A stretch of DNA of 64,000 nucleotides from Gammaproteobacteria bacterium (GCA_947452065.1 CANGBB010000002.1:62001-126000), one strand, 5' to 3'. Shown: positions 38,081 to 48,887, numbered from the stretch's first letter. The notes: generated from the sequence alone by a model not told the origin. Numbers and translations are program-made.

Positions 38081-40345
38081 TTAAGGCTCAAAGGGTTGAG
38101 CTTGGCGGGATTCCTTGGTCGCAGAGTATCCCTGAATCGACTGCTGCAGGAAAGTGTCCGCCCCGGATCCGACACTCGAAAGGCCGGTGAGTTCAAACTG
38201 CAGATAGACGCCCGTTTCCAGCTGCCCCGAGCGTGTACTGACCGAGCGGCGCATGACGGCCCGCAGCCCCCAGCAATCGCTGCGGAAGCGCAGGCCCGCG
38301 AAATTATCCAGCGACTTGCCATCCTGCAGTGAGTAGATGCTGCGACCGTACAGATCCCAGCGCTTCGATACCGGCCAGGCACCCGAGGTGTCGATCTGTT
38401 TGACGCTGCCGCGATCGAAGCGATAGCCAATGTTCAGCAGTTGGTTGCCGGCCTCGCGGTATTGCACCGCCACCTGCGCCTTATCCGTGGTGGCCAGCTC
38501 CGGATTCCAGGCAAGGTCGAGGCGCAGGCTGAATTTCTGATAGCTGCGCAGGTCGATGTTGGCGATGAAGCTGGAGCGTCGGCTGGTGTCGGGTGCTTCC
38601 TGCGGCAATGTGACGCGCGGCGTCGCAAAGTTGAAGCTCTGGCCGAATGTGGCGCTCAGGTATTGACGACCACTGGCACTGGCGAACATGCGTGTCGTCA
38701 CGCCGACGGCCAGTTTGTTCGCATCGCCAAGCCGGTCGCCGCCCACATAGCGATTGGTGCGGAACAATGAAACGAAGTTCGGGTCGGGGATGCCCGAGTC
38801 GAAGACCGGTAGTGCCGATTGGTCACGATATGGGATGTTCACATACAGCAGACGCGGCTCGAGCGTCACCACGCGACCCCCGTCGCGTCCCACCGTCCGC
38901 TCCAGCTGTAGCCCCGCGTCGAAAGTGAGCTGCGGTACGCTGCGCGTCGGCGCGGCCGTCGCGCCCGGGGCAATGCCACTGAGCTGATAACGGGCATAGT
39001 CCCAAGCTAGGCCGGGCCGAATGTAATAGCCGGGGCGTAGCAGTTCCCAGTCAACAGACGGTTGGAGATTCGCGCGCCAGCCGGTGATGCCGGTGCTGCG
39101 CGTGAAATTCACGGCCTCGGCCTGAAGTAGCGCGCGCCAGCCGGTATCGGTCTCAATGCGCGAGCGTGCACTCAGTCGCGGCAGTTGCGCATAGGGCCGA
39201 TCGAGTGCCGCCAGAGTTTCGTCCAGCGTCTGGAATTGCAGGGCTTCAGCCCCAAGTCGCCACAGCTCGGTGCTGCGGCTGAGCGCAACCCGTTGCGGCA
39301 GGAACACGGTGCTCGAGGCCTGCGAGCTCTGCGAGAAGTCCTCGAAGTAATGCACATCACCGACATTGGCGGCATCGATATTCAGCCGCCAGGCTGTGGG
39401 CAGTCGCCATTCGGCATCCAGTCGTTGGTAGTCGCGGGTTGTGCCGCTCAGCCGGTCGTGAGGCATGAGATTCACCAGCAGCGTCGCAGCGCCGCCGCGC
39501 TCCAGCAGGCGCAACTCGCTGCCAAGGTTGATGCCGCGGCGTGAGTAGATCATCGGCGTCAGCGTTAGATCGCGATTGGGTGCGATGTTCCAATACCACG
39601 GCACAGTCAGCGTTACGCCGTTGCGCGATGAGGTGCCGAATGTTGGAAATAGCAGGCCGGTCTGCCGACGCTCACTGAGCGGAAACGAGATCCACGGCAC
39701 GTACAGGATCGGTACGCCCTTGAGTCGGAGTTGCGTATCGCGGCCGATGCCGCGCTCCTGCTCCAAATTCAGCGTGATGCGTCGAGACTGCAGCTGCCAG
39801 TCAGCGCGATCCTTCGGGCAGGTGGTGTAGCGCACATCGTCCAGTTCCAATTCGCCGTTTTCCGTCTGGCGGATGTGATGCGCCTCGCCGCGTCCCGGAT
39901 GCTGCAGCAGCTCGAAACGTGCATCCAGTGCACTGGCGCCGCTCGCTCCGTAGCTGCCGTGTTCGCCCTCGAGTCGAATCGCCGGATCCTCGAAGCCGAA
40001 GTGCCCGTCAATGCGCAGGTTGCCGTTCGCATCGGCCTCCAGTCGCGCGCCACGCAAAGTGTGTCCCTGCCAGCGCAGTTCGATGTCGCCTCCGGGTTCA
40101 GCGGACAGCACCTGGCTGCCGTCGGGGTTGCGTTCAAGCCGGTCGGCGACGATTTCGACGCTTTCGGGTAGGGGTGCGCGCGCCGCGGTTGCGCGCAGCA
40201 ACTGCGTGGGTACCTCCAGCTGTGCGCCCGATACCAGCGATTGCCCGACTGGCGTGCAGCCGTCGTCCGCACCGAGAGCACGACTGCCAGCGCATAGACA
40301 GGTCAGTACGATCGCCAGCGGGCGTGACATGGGCAGACCAAGCAT
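38081..40345 (-). CDS. lptD: LPS assembly protein LptD
   Basis: LptD is the essential outer membrane beta-barrel that inserts lipopolysaccharide, working with LptE. About 754 residues from ATG 40345; ATG 40330 is an alternative and fits better if the TATACT box at 40356-40361 is used. A signal peptide ends near RALGA-D. The N-terminal jellyroll (VEIVADRLERNPDGSQVLSAEPG) precedes the barrel, with YFEDFSQSSQASS and RSDCWGLRAV near the ends. The conserved barrel-plug cysteine in DCWGL is seen. First gene of the lptD-surA-pdxA-rsmA-apaG-apaH series. Confidence 0.93.
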   Translation of the reverse strand: MLGLPMSRPLAIVLTCLCAGSRALGADDGCTPVGQSLVSGAQLEVPTQLLRATAARAPLPESVEIVADRLERNPDGSQVLSAEPGGDIELRWQGHTLRGARLEADANGNLRIDGHFGFEDPAIRLEGEHGSYGASGASALDARFELLQHPGRGEAHHIRQTENGELELDDVRYTTCPKDRADWQLQSRRITLNLEQERGIGRDTQLRLKGVPILYVPWISFPLSERRQTGLLFPTFGTSSRNGVTLTVPWYWNIAPNRDLTLTPMIYSRRGINLGSELRLLERGGAATLLVNLMPHDRLSGTTRDYQRLDAEWRLPTAWRLNIDAANVGDVHYFEDFSQSSQASSTVFLPQRVALSRSTELWRLGAEALQFQTLDETLAALDRPYAQLPRLSARSRIETDTGWRALLQAEAVNFTRSTGITGWRANLQPSVDWELLRPGYYIRPGLAWDYARYQLSGIAPGATAAPTRSVPQLTFDAGLQLERTVGRDGGRVVTLEPRLLYVNIPYRDQSALPVFDSGIPDPNFVSLFRTNRYVGGDRLGDANKLAVGVTTRMFASASGRQYLSATFGQSFNFATPRVTLPQEAPDTSRRSSFIANIDLRSYQKFSLRLDLAWNPELATTDKAQVAVQYREAGNQLLNIGYRFDRGSVKQIDTSGAWPVSKRWDLYGRSIYSLQDGKSLDNFAGLRFRSDCWGLRAVMRRSVSTRSGQLETGVYLQFELTGLSSVGSGADTFLQQSIQGYSATKESRQAQPFEP

Positions 40346-40354
40346 GAGAGCCCA

Positions 40355-40364
40355 CAGTATACTG
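40355..40364. promoter_or_regulatory. Palindromic shared -10 box between lptD and amgK
   Basis: CAGTATACTG is a perfect 10-base palindrome containing TATACT on both strands (40358-40363 plus, 40361-40356 minus). It lies in the 29-base gap between the two divergent ATGs. Predicted transcripts would start about five bases before amgK ATG and about 19 bases before the inner lptD ATG at 40330. The -35 regions are poor on both sides. Confidence 0.4.
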
Positions 40365-40374
40365 CCCAGCCTCA

Positions 40375-42815
<2,441 letters not shown>

Positions 42816-42819
<4 letters not shown>

Positions 42820-43451
42820 ACAACAGCGAATCGTCCACATCGGTAGTGCGCGCCAGCCTGTGGGCGCTCGGTGCCGCTATCTTGGCATTGGTGCTGGCCG
42901 TGCTGCCGGCGGAGTACGGGATCGATCTGACCGGCTTCGGTCGGCTGACGGGGCTCAACGGTTTCTCCCAGAGCAAGGTGGGCAGTGGTGACGGATCTGT
43001 AAAGTCCGCTGCTTCGGCTGAGGCCGGTTCGGCGGAATCTGCGGGCGCTGATGCCTCGGGCACGGCCCCGGCGCTCAAGGTCTGGTCGGTGAAGCATGCC
43101 GAACGCTATGTGCAGCGTACTTATGAAGTGTCGCTGAAGGTCGATGAAGAGTTGGAATACAAGGCGGTGATGGCGCGCGGTGATGCGCTGCTCTACCGCT
43201 GGCGCGTGAAGGAAGGCGGTCAGGTCTACTTTGAATTCCACGGCGAGCCCACCGAAGGAAAATGGCCTGAGGGCTATTACGAGAGCTACGAGAAAGGCGA
43301 GGGCAGTTCGGCCGCCGGCTCGATGGTGGCACCGTTCAAGGGTAACCATGGCTGGTACTGGCAGAACCTCGGCGATAAACCCGTGACCATCGTGGTGGAG
43401 CTGGCCGGGTACTATCACGACTTCGCTCTGCAAGCTCCGCCACAGTCCTGA
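42816..43451 (+). CDS. Single-pass transmembrane anchor protein of unknown function
   Basis: A 211-residue protein starting on GTG at 42816 (GTGA overlap). One membrane helix (about residues 12-32, ASLWALGAAILALVLAVLP) is followed by a Ser/Ala/Gly-rich linker and a soluble domain, probably periplasmic. That domain (ERYVQRTYEVSLKVDEELEYKAVMARGDALLYRWRVKEGG, then YYESYEKGEG and NHGWYWQNLGDKPVTIVVELAGYY) looks like a beta-sandwich. I know of similar anchor proteins next to HupE-like genes, so the pair probably forms one unit. No catalytic motif is seen. Confidence 0.75.
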
Positions 43452-43975
43452 TGACTCGCTATCGACTGAACGGTCACGAGCCGGCACTCGCCGCCAGCGC
43501 TTGGGTCGCTCCCAATGCTCAGGTCATCGGTCAGGCGACGCTGGGTGAGCGCAGCAGCGTGTGGTTCGGAGCCATCCTGCGCGCTGACAATGACCGCATC
43601 CTGATCGGCAACGACAGCAACATTCAGGATGGTGCCGTGCTGCACACGGATCCTGGCCTCGAACTGATCATCGGTGAGCGTGTCACCGTCGGTCACCAGG
43701 CCATGCTGCACGGGTGCAGCATCGGTGACGGATCCCTGATTGGCATTCAGGCCGTGATACTGAACCGCGCCGTCATTGGCCGGGAGTGCCTGGTGGGCGC
43801 CGGCGCGCTCATCACGGAGGGTAAAGTCTTCCCGGATGGCGCACTGATCATTGGTGCGCCCGCCAAGGTTGCGCGCATGCTCAGCACCGAGGAGAGGCAG
43901 GCTTTGAGCAAGTCCGCCACAGCCTACGTCAGTCATGCAGCCCTGTATCGTGGCCAGCTGCAGCGCATCGACTGA
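43451..43975 (+). CDS. Gamma-class carbonic anhydrase family protein (YrdA-like)
   Basis: A 174-residue left-handed beta-helix protein with hexapeptide repeats. The three zinc histidines of the family are visible in VLHTD, VTVGHQ and MLHGCSIGDG. Homologues are hexapeptide-repeat trimers; carbonic anhydrase activity is not always shown. The ATG overlaps the upstream stop by one base. A 7-bp hairpin follows at 43995-44013. Confidence 0.9.
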   Translation: MTRYRLNGHEPALAASAWVAPNAQVIGQATLGERSSVWFGAILRADNDRILIGNDSNIQDGAVLHTDPGLELIIGERVTVGHQAMLHGCSIGDGSLIGIQAVILNRAVIGRECLVGAGALITEGKVFPDGALIIGAPAKVARMLSTEERQALSKSATAYVSHAALYRGQLQRID

Positions 43976-43994
43976 GGGGGCGGCGCTCCCCGGT

Positions 43995-44013
43995 GCCGGG
44001 TGCGCAACCCGGC
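43995..44013 (+). terminator. Hairpin downstream of the gamma carbonic anhydrase gene
   Basis: GCCGGGT (43995-44001) pairs with ACCCGGC (44007-44013) around GCGCA. It lies 20 bases after the stop and just before a candidate promoter. No T run follows, so it is a weak terminator candidate. Confidence 0.35.
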
Positions 44014-44019
44014 GGTGTA

Positions 44020-44046
44020 TTGCAATCCACGCGCTGCGGCTACAAT
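44020..44046 (+). promoter_or_regulatory. Candidate promoter of the cytochrome b561 gene
   Basis: TTGCAA at 44020-44025 and TACAAT at 44041-44046, separated by 15 bases, about 82 bases before the ATG at 44129. The -10 is a 5 of 6 match; the spacer is on the short side. Confidence 0.4.
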
Positions 44047-44128
44047 CTGTGGCAACAGCCGCTGTGGCGAGTCTCACGACCCGTTCAGGGCCCAAATAAC
44101 AAGTGACGAGTCGGGAGAAAATCTGAAC

Positions 44129-44809
44129 ATGAGTAACGGCAATAACCGCTATACCCGCGTGGCCATCCTGCTGCACTGGGCGATCGCCGCGCTGATCATC
44201 GCCAACTTGGTCGTTGGTTACGTGATGGAAGATCTGACGGGGACGGCGCGCAGCACCGCCCTCAATTTCCATTATTCATCGGGCCTGACTGTGCTGCTGC
44301 TTACGGTGGTGCGTGTGGTGTGGCGTCTGACGCATGAGCCACCTCCGCACCCGGAGTCGATGAAGCCCTGGGAGCGCCACGCCGCATCACTGGGCCATTT
44401 CGCGCTGTATCTGGTCATGGTGCTGATGCCGCTGGTGGGCTGGGCCGTCATCTCGGCCAATCCGCCGATCGGCTCGGAGGGCGCCAAGGCAATCATCTCG
44501 GGCGAACTGGGCTCGAAGGTCGACGCCGCCGACGTGCGTCGTGCCTCACGCAAGGCGCCCCGCATGATCTGGGGGGTGGTCGAGCTGCCGGAGATGGGCT
44601 TCCTAGAGCGCATCGCCGAGACTCCCGATGGCGTCCGTCCGCAGCGCATCCTCCACGATGAGCTGGCGGAGTGGCACAAGGTCGGCGGCTATCTGACCAT
44701 TGCCCTGTTGCTGCTGCATGTGCTCGGAGCGGTCAAGCACCAGTGGTTCGATGGCGAGGCGGAATTTGCCCGCATGGGCATTGGCCGTTCGCGCGCCGAC
44801 AAACCCTAA
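44129..44809 (+). CDS. Cytochrome b561 family protein
   Basis: A 226-residue diheme inner membrane cytochrome. The start is ATG 44129, preceded by GGGAGA; the frame is open upstream but unconserved. Four helices carry the expected heme histidines: LLHWAIAALI, FHYSSGLTVLLLTVVRVVWR, HFALYLVMVLMPLVGW and LLLHVLGAVKHQW. Bacterial b561 proteins pass electrons between the quinone pool and periplasmic acceptors or superoxide. Partner not evident in the neighbourhood. Confidence 0.92.
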   Translation: MSNGNNRYTRVAILLHWAIAALIIANLVVGYVMEDLTGTARSTALNFHYSSGLTVLLLTVVRVVWRLTHEPPPHPESMKPWERHAASLGHFALYLVMVLMPLVGWAVISANPPIGSEGAKAIISGELGSKVDAADVRRASRKAPRMIWGVVELPEMGFLERIAETPDGVRPQRILHDELAEWHKVGGYLTIALLLLHVLGAVKHQWFDGEAEFARMGIGRSRADKP

Positions 44810-44824
44810 ATCTGAAACCCTAGC

Positions 44825-44855
44825 GGGGCGGCGTGTGACCCTCACACGTCGCCCC
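44825..44855. terminator. Strong hairpin between cytochrome b561 and lipA
   Basis: A 14-bp stem (44825-44838 with 44842-44855, including one G-T wobble) around a three-base CCC loop, starting 15 bases after the cytochrome stop. The following bases are not T-rich, so this is either a weak intrinsic terminator, an RNA-stabilising hairpin or a site recognised as DNA. Confidence 0.5.
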
Positions 44856-44885
44856 GACTCCCGCGCGCCAGTCCGCGCAGCGAGT

Positions 44886-44891
44886 TAGAAT
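44886..44891 (+). promoter_or_regulatory. Candidate -10 box for lipA
   Basis: TAGAAT seven bases before the lipA ATG at 44899, with no Shine-Dalgarno sequence in between. If used, the mRNA would be leaderless. Confidence 0.3.
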
Positions 44892-44898
44892 CCTTCCC

Positions 44899-45957
44899 AT
44901 GAGCGAATTCAAGGGCATCGCCGTAGTGGCCGATGGCGCTGGCCCGGCTGCTGCTTCAGCGCCGAAGAGCGGCGAGAAATATCAGACCCCGCAGGGCTTC
45001 ACGGCCGTGAAGGACGGCATCCGCCCCAGTGGCGCGACGCGTGCCTCGGGGTCGGTGGATCGCACGGGTCTGGCCGGTAAGCCGCGTTGGCTCAAGGCCC
45101 CGGTAGCCGGCGGCGAACACTACGACTTCGTGCGCCGCACCGTGCGTGAGCATCGCCTCGCCACGGTCTGCGAGGAAGCCAAATGTCCCAACATCGGCGA
45201 ATGCTGGAATGCGGGCACCGCCACCATCATGGTGATGGGCGCGGTGTGCACACGCGCCTGCCGCTTCTGCTCAGTGGACACCGGCAACCCCAAAGGCTGG
45301 CTCGATGCCGAAGAGCCGGCCAACGTGGCCGACAGTGTCGCGCTCATGCGGCTTAACTACGTCGTGCTGACCTCAGTCAATCGCGATGATCTGCCCGACG
45401 GCGGCGCCGCTCACTATGCCGCCTGCGTCCGCGCGATCAAAGAGCGCACGCCCAAGACGGCGGTTGAAGCGCTGACCCCTGATTTTCAGGGCGTACAGCG
45501 CGACGTCGAAGTGGTGGTCGACAGTGGCCTTGATGTGTTTGCGCAGAACGTCGAAACCGTACGCCGGCTCACGCATCCGGTGCGTGATCCGCGCGCCGGT
45601 TATGAGCAGACCTTGGCGGTGCTGCGTCACGCCAAGGATCACCGTCCCGCCGTGCTCACCAAGTCGAGCCTGATGCTCGGGCTGGGCGAGACCGACGAGG
45701 AGATCATGCAGTGCATGGATGATCTGCGCGCTGCCGGTGTGGACATTCTGACGCTGGGTCAGTACCTGCGGCCGACAGTCAACCACCTGCCGGTGCAGCG
45801 CTTCGTATCGCCCGACGAATTCGAGCGCTATCGCACCTGGGGTCTGGCGCGCGGCTTCCGTGAATGCGTGTCCGGTCCGTTGGTGCGCTCCAGCTATCGC
45901 GCCGAGCAGGCGCTGGCCGGCAACAATGTGGGGCTGCACAGCGGCGTCGCACGGTGA
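44899..45957 (+). CDS. lipA: Lipoyl synthase
   Basis: A radical SAM enzyme that inserts two sulfurs into octanoyl groups on GcvH and E2 subunits. 352 residues, with an N-terminal extension of about 70 residues before the core. The auxiliary cluster motif [12 protein letters not shown] and the radical SAM motif CTRACRFC are both intact. The C-terminal SSYRAEQ serine motif is present. Followed by lipB with a GTGA overlap, the reverse of the usual lipB-lipA order. Confidence 0.97.
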   Translation: MSEFKGIAVVADGAGPAAASAPKSGEKYQTPQGFTAVKDGIRPSGATRASGSVDRTGLAGKPRWLKAPVAGGEHYDFVRRTVREHRLATVCEEAKCPNIGECWNAGTATIMVMGAVCTRACRFCSVDTGNPKGWLDAEEPANVADSVALMRLNYVVLTSVNRDDLPDGGAAHYAACVRAIKERTPKTAVEALTPDFQGVQRDVEVVVDSGLDVFAQNVETVRRLTHPVRDPRAGYEQTLAVLRHAKDHRPAVLTKSSLMLGLGETDEEIMQCMDDLRAAGVDILTLGQYLRPTVNHLPVQRFVSPDEFERYRTWGLARGFRECVSGPLVRSSYRAEQALAGNNVGLHSGVAR

Positions 45958-46607
45958 GTTTCGCGGCCCCGCTGGTCAAGTGGCTGGGCCGGGTGCCCTA
46001 CGAACCCACTTGGCGAGAAATGCAGCGCTTTACCGACGCGCGCACTGCTGACACTCCCGATGAGCTCTGGCTGCTCGAACATGACCCGGTCTACACGCTG
46101 GGCATGAATGGTGATCGCTCGCATGTACTTTTTGCGGGCGACATCCCGGTGGTCAACATCGATCGCGGCGGGCAGGTGACTTACCACGGTCCCGGGCAAC
46201 TGGTGGTGTATCCGCTGATTGATGTGCGTCGCGCCGGGCTCGGCGTGCGCGATCTGGTCACTGCGCTGGAACAGGCCACCATCGATTACCTGGCCACCGC
46301 TGGCATCCTGGCCGAAAGCCGTGCCGATGCGCCGGGGGTCTACGTCAACGGGGCCAAGCTGGCCAGCGTCGGATTGCGCATCCGCCGCCAGGGTAGCTAC
46401 CACGGCCTGGCCCTGAATGTGGACATGGACCTCGAGCCGTTCAACCGCATCAACCCCTGCGGCTATGCCGGGCTCCAGATGACCCAACTGGCCGCGCTCG
46501 GCATGGCTGTTAGCCCCCGCTCGGTTGGGGAGGCCTTTGCGCCCTTGCTGCTCCGGCGCATTCGGGCCGCGCTTACAAAACCATCACCACCGACGGGCAC
46601 TGTTTGA
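45954..46607 (+). CDS. lipB: Octanoyl-[acyl carrier protein]:protein N-octanoyltransferase
   Basis: LipB moves octanoate from ACP to lipoyl domains, providing LipA's substrate. The GTG at 45954 gives 217 residues and places the catalytic pair at Lys135 (NGAKLASVG) and Cys169 (NPCGYAG), the same numbers as in E. coli, which supports this start. [17 protein letters not shown] is the substrate-binding segment. Overlaps lipA by four bases and its 3' end overlaps the opposite DUF493 gene by 35 bases. Confidence 0.96.
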   Translation: MSFAAPLVKWLGRVPYEPTWREMQRFTDARTADTPDELWLLEHDPVYTLGMNGDRSHVLFAGDIPVVNIDRGGQVTYHGPGQLVVYPLIDVRRAGLGVRDLVTALEQATIDYLATAGILAESRADAPGVYVNGAKLASVGLRIRRQGSYHGLALNVDMDLEPFNRINPCGYAGLQMTQLAALGMAVSPRSVGEAFAPLLLRRIRAALTKPSPPTGTV

Positions 46608-46836
46608 GCTCTTGGAACAGGGCGCTGATCTGCATTTCGCTTTGCGCTTCAATGACATAGGTGACGCTAACGAAGTTGCCCTGGCCCGATGGCCGCTCGC
46701 TGACCTGACTGAGCGCCGCAGGTCCGGCAAGCCGGGTGAACACATCATCCAGGGTCTGGCGCAGGTCTGGCGCGGCGCGGGCCACCACCTTGATGGGGTA
46801 TGCGCACGGGAATTGCAGACGGGGGGGTTCAGTCAT
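46573..46836 (-). CDS. DUF493 family protein (YbeD-like)
   Basis: 87 residues from ATG 46836 ([18 protein letters not shown]), exactly the length of E. coli YbeD. A small ACT-like regulatory fold is known for the family; function is unclear. In enteric bacteria ybeD precedes lipB on the same strand, while here it is convergent with lipB and their ends overlap by 35 bases. The sequence [13 protein letters not shown] closes the protein in the usual way. Confidence 0.9.
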   Translation of the reverse strand: MTEPPRLQFPCAYPIKVVARAAPDLRQTLDDVFTRLAGPAALSQVSERPSGQGNFVSVTYVIEAQSEMQISALFQELKQCPSVVMVL

Positions 46837-47115
46837 GCCTCCAGCATACCCGGAACCGCCGTCCAAACCCGCCCCGACACATTCTCCTACACTTGACAAA
46901 TCGTTCTTTGCTATATTCGGCGGTGATCGTCCGCTTCCGTCGGACCCTCGCGGGGAAAACGGGGTTGGCGATCAGGTGACAGGATCTACGGTTCAAGGCT
47001 CGTGAGACGCTCTCTCCCTGACTTCGCTGATGCTCCTGCCGTGTGGAAGTGCTGCGGGAATTAAAAACTTAAGGATTACCCGCCGCGCTTCGAGTTGATT
47101 GGAGAGTGTTTATTC

Positions 47116-47448
47116 ATGGCTAAGATTTATGTTGGCAACCTGCCGTTCACTGCCAGCGAAGCGGATGTCCGCGCGCTGTTCTCGCAGCACGGTGCGGTCG
47201 AGTCGGTTTCCCTGCCTACCGATCGTGAGACGGGCCGTCCTCGCGGCTTCGGTTTCGTCGAGATGAGCCAGGCCGATGCGGCCAAGGCCATCCAGAGCCT
47301 CAACGGCTACAACATGGGCGGTCGTCCGCTGCGTGTGAACGAAGCTCAGGACAAGCCCCGCACGGGTGGCGGCGGCGGTCGCATGGGCGGCGGCGGTGGC
47401 TATCGCGGCGGTGGCGGCGGTGGCGCCGGCGGTCCGGGTCGCTGGTAA
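47116..47448 (+). CDS. Glycine-rich RRM RNA-binding protein
   Basis: A 110-residue protein with one RNA recognition motif: RNP2 IYVGNL (4-9) and RNP1 RGFGFVEM (43-50). A C-terminal tail (about 84-110) is nearly all glycine with Arg and Tyr (GYRGGGGGG), like cyanobacterial and plant cold-induced glycine-rich RNA-binding proteins. GGAGAG lies at 47101-47106. The 279 bases upstream suggest a long leader, which is common in cold-regulated genes (inference). A clear terminator follows, so it is probably monocistronic. Confidence 0.93.
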   Translation: MAKIYVGNLPFTASEADVRALFSQHGAVESVSLPTDRETGRPRGFGFVEMSQADAAKAIQSLNGYNMGGRPLRVNEAQDKPRTGGGGGRMGGGGGYRGGGGGGAGGPGRW

Positions 47449-47493
47449 GCGGCCCGTCAGCCCGATGGGCTGACCGTCTCACTTCGGTGAAAG

Positions 47494-47520
47494 AAAGGCC
47501 CGGTTCGTTCCGGGCCTTTT
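47494..47520 (+). terminator. Intrinsic terminator after the RRM gene
   Basis: Stem GGCCCGG (47497-47503) with CCGGGCC (47510-47516), loop TTCGTT, extended by AAA-TTT pairs and followed by TTTTCTTTT. Located 46 bases after the stop codon. Confidence 0.9.
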
Positions 47521-47538
47521 CTTTTCCGAGGAGCGTGC

Positions 47539-47844
47539 ATGTTGTATCAAGGTCGAAGTGCCCGCGCGCGGGCGGCAATTCTGACAGTGGCCTATCTGCT
47601 GTTCTGCAGTGTGGTCGCCGGTTTGCACTCCATCAGTGTGCGGATTGGTGAACTGACCTATGCCCTCGATGCGCTCCGCGCCGAGGTGGCTGCTCAGGCG
47701 GCTGAAGAGAGTGACGAGACGTTGGATGATGCGACGTCATCCGACGCGCGTATCCATTATCCGAGTGTGGCCGGTCAGCCGCGCGACAGTCAGCCGGTGC
47801 GCCGCATCAGGGCCCTCATTGCTGAGGGGAGGATGGCGCAGTGA
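47539..47844 (+). CDS. Small membrane protein of unknown function
   Basis: A 101-residue protein with one N-terminal helix (about 12-33, AAILTVAYLLFCSVVAGLHSI), a short heptad-like stretch (YALDALRAEVAAQAAEE) and an acidic-to-polar tail ending RRIRALIAEGRMAQ. No family recognised. Good ribosome site GAGGAG before the ATG. Its stop overlaps the GTG of the next small membrane gene, so both probably act together and with msrB downstream. Confidence 0.55.
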   Translation: MLYQGRSARARAAILTVAYLLFCSVVAGLHSISVRIGELTYALDALRAEVAAQAAEESDETLDDATSSDARIHYPSVAGQPRDSQPVRRIRALIAEGRMAQ

Positions 47845-48023
47845 AATCCTGGTTGAAGAATTTGTTGCTCGGAATTCCGCTGGCGCTGGGAGCGATGCTG
47901 ACGCTGGTCGGAGTAGTGCTCATTTTCGATGAGAGCCAGTCGCTGTCGGTTGGTGCAACAGTTGGCTTGATCGGCATCCCGCTGTTGTTTGCCACGCTAA
48001 CGGCTCTGCTGAGCGAGCCCTGA
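47841..48023 (+). CDS. Very small two-helix membrane protein
   Basis: Sixty residues with two predicted membrane helices (about 7-28 and 38-57) joined by a short polar turn (FDESQSLS). It starts on GTG inside the previous stop (GTGA) and its own stop overlaps the msrB ATG by one base. Such tight coupling on both sides supports real translation. No homology recognised. Confidence 0.55.
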   Translation: MKSWLKNLLLGIPLALGAMLTLVGVVLIFDESQSLSVGATVGLIGIPLLFATLTALLSEP

Positions 48024-48493
48024 TGTCGCCCGAATCTGTGATCGTGTTGACCTGGCGCGATGTGCTGCGCATGGCCAGTGAAGGTGCTCCGCCCGCCGAA
48101 CAGCGCGTGGAAAAAACCGAAGAGGAATGGCGTCGGCAACTGAGCGCGGAAGAATTTCGCGTCACGCGCCAAGCCGGTACGGAGCGAGCGTTCAGCTCCA
48201 GCCTGTGTGCGCTGTTCGAGCCTGGCATCTATGCCTGCCGCTGCTGCCGCACAATCCTGTTCGATGCCAGCCAGAAGTTTGACTCGGGCACGGGTTGGCC
48301 CTCCTTCACGCAGCCGGTGCAGCCCAATCGTATCGCCTACCATCGCGATGACAGCCACGGCATGACCCGCATCGAGACCGTGTGCAACAGCTGCGACGCG
48401 CATCTCGGGCATGTGTTTCCTGATGGACCGCCGCCCAGTGGGCTGCGCTATTGCATCAATGCGCTCGCTTTGCAGAAGATCGCGGCGGGCTGA
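48023..48493 (+). CDS. msrB: Peptide-methionine (R)-S-oxide reductase
   Basis: MsrB repairs methionine-R-sulfoxide. 156 residues. The catalytic cysteine is Cys144 (RYCINALAL, where RYCINS is usual). The zinc site is Cys72/Cys75 and Cys121/Cys124 (CNSCDAHLGHVF). The FDSGTGWPSF substrate motif is present. The first ~30 residues are an extension beyond the typical start. No signal peptide, so it is cytoplasmic. The ATG overlaps the preceding stop (TGATG). Confidence 0.95.
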   Translation: MSPESVIVLTWRDVLRMASEGAPPAEQRVEKTEEEWRRQLSAEEFRVTRQAGTERAFSSSLCALFEPGIYACRCCRTILFDASQKFDSGTGWPSFTQPVQPNRIAYHRDDSHGMTRIETVCNSCDAHLGHVFPDGPPPSGLRYCINALALQKIAAG

Positions 48494-48534
48494 CCGGCCA
48501 CTCAGCGGACGCGACCGGAGCCGCATTCAGGCCT

Positions 48535-48540
48535 TACAAT
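48535..48540 (+). promoter_or_regulatory. Candidate -10 box for the NIPSNAP gene
   Basis: TACAAT ending seven bases before the ATG at 48548. It overlaps the alternative ATG at 48539, so if this box is real that upstream codon cannot be the start. A weak CGACCG lies 17 bases further upstream. Confidence 0.35.
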
Positions 48541-48547
48541 GCCGGGC

Positions 48548-48862
48548 ATGATCTACGAACACCGCGTCTATACCTTCCACCCGGGCAAGCTGGCCGAGTT
48601 CTGGAAAATCTACCTGCCGGAGCCGCTGGCGCTTCAACAGCGCATCCTCGGCGATCTGGTCGGCTACTTCACCGTCGAGGTCGGCACCCTGAACCAAGTG
48701 GTCCACATCTGGCGCTATGCCAGCTTCGAGGATCGGACGGAGCGTCGCTCCGCGCTACAAAAAGAGCCGGTGTGGCGTGAGTATGTCGCGCGCGCACTGC
48801 CCCTGATGGTGAAACAGGAAAGTTCGATTCTGCTGCCCACGGCCTTCTCGCCGTTGAAATAA
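48548..48862 (+). CDS. NIPSNAP family protein
   Basis: A small dimeric alpha-beta barrel protein of about 104 residues. The family pattern MIYEHRVYTFHPGKLAEFWKIY and the central FTVEVGTLNQVVHIWRYASFEDR are clear. ATG 48548 is chosen because MIYE is the usual start and a TACAAT box covers the upstream ATG at 48539. NIPSNAP proteins often accompany metabolic operons, but their reaction is not defined. Lies 25 bases before the hydroxyacid dehydrogenase. Confidence 0.82.
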   Translation: MIYEHRVYTFHPGKLAEFWKIYLPEPLALQQRILGDLVGYFTVEVGTLNQVVHIWRYASFEDRTERRSALQKEPVWREYVARALPLMVKQESSILLPTAFSPLK

Positions 48863-48887
48863 GGGCGGCGTCAAAACGGAGACGGCC

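Noticed and set aside
46893-46917. TTGACA (46893-46898) with TATATT (46912-46917) as a sigma-70 promoter for the RRM gene
   Set aside because: The spacer is only 13 bases, too short for a normal promoter. TATATT alone remains possible and is mentioned as such.
48539-48547. ATG 48539 as start of the NIPSNAP gene
   Set aside because: It overlaps a TACAAT box, and the family usually starts at MIYE (48548).
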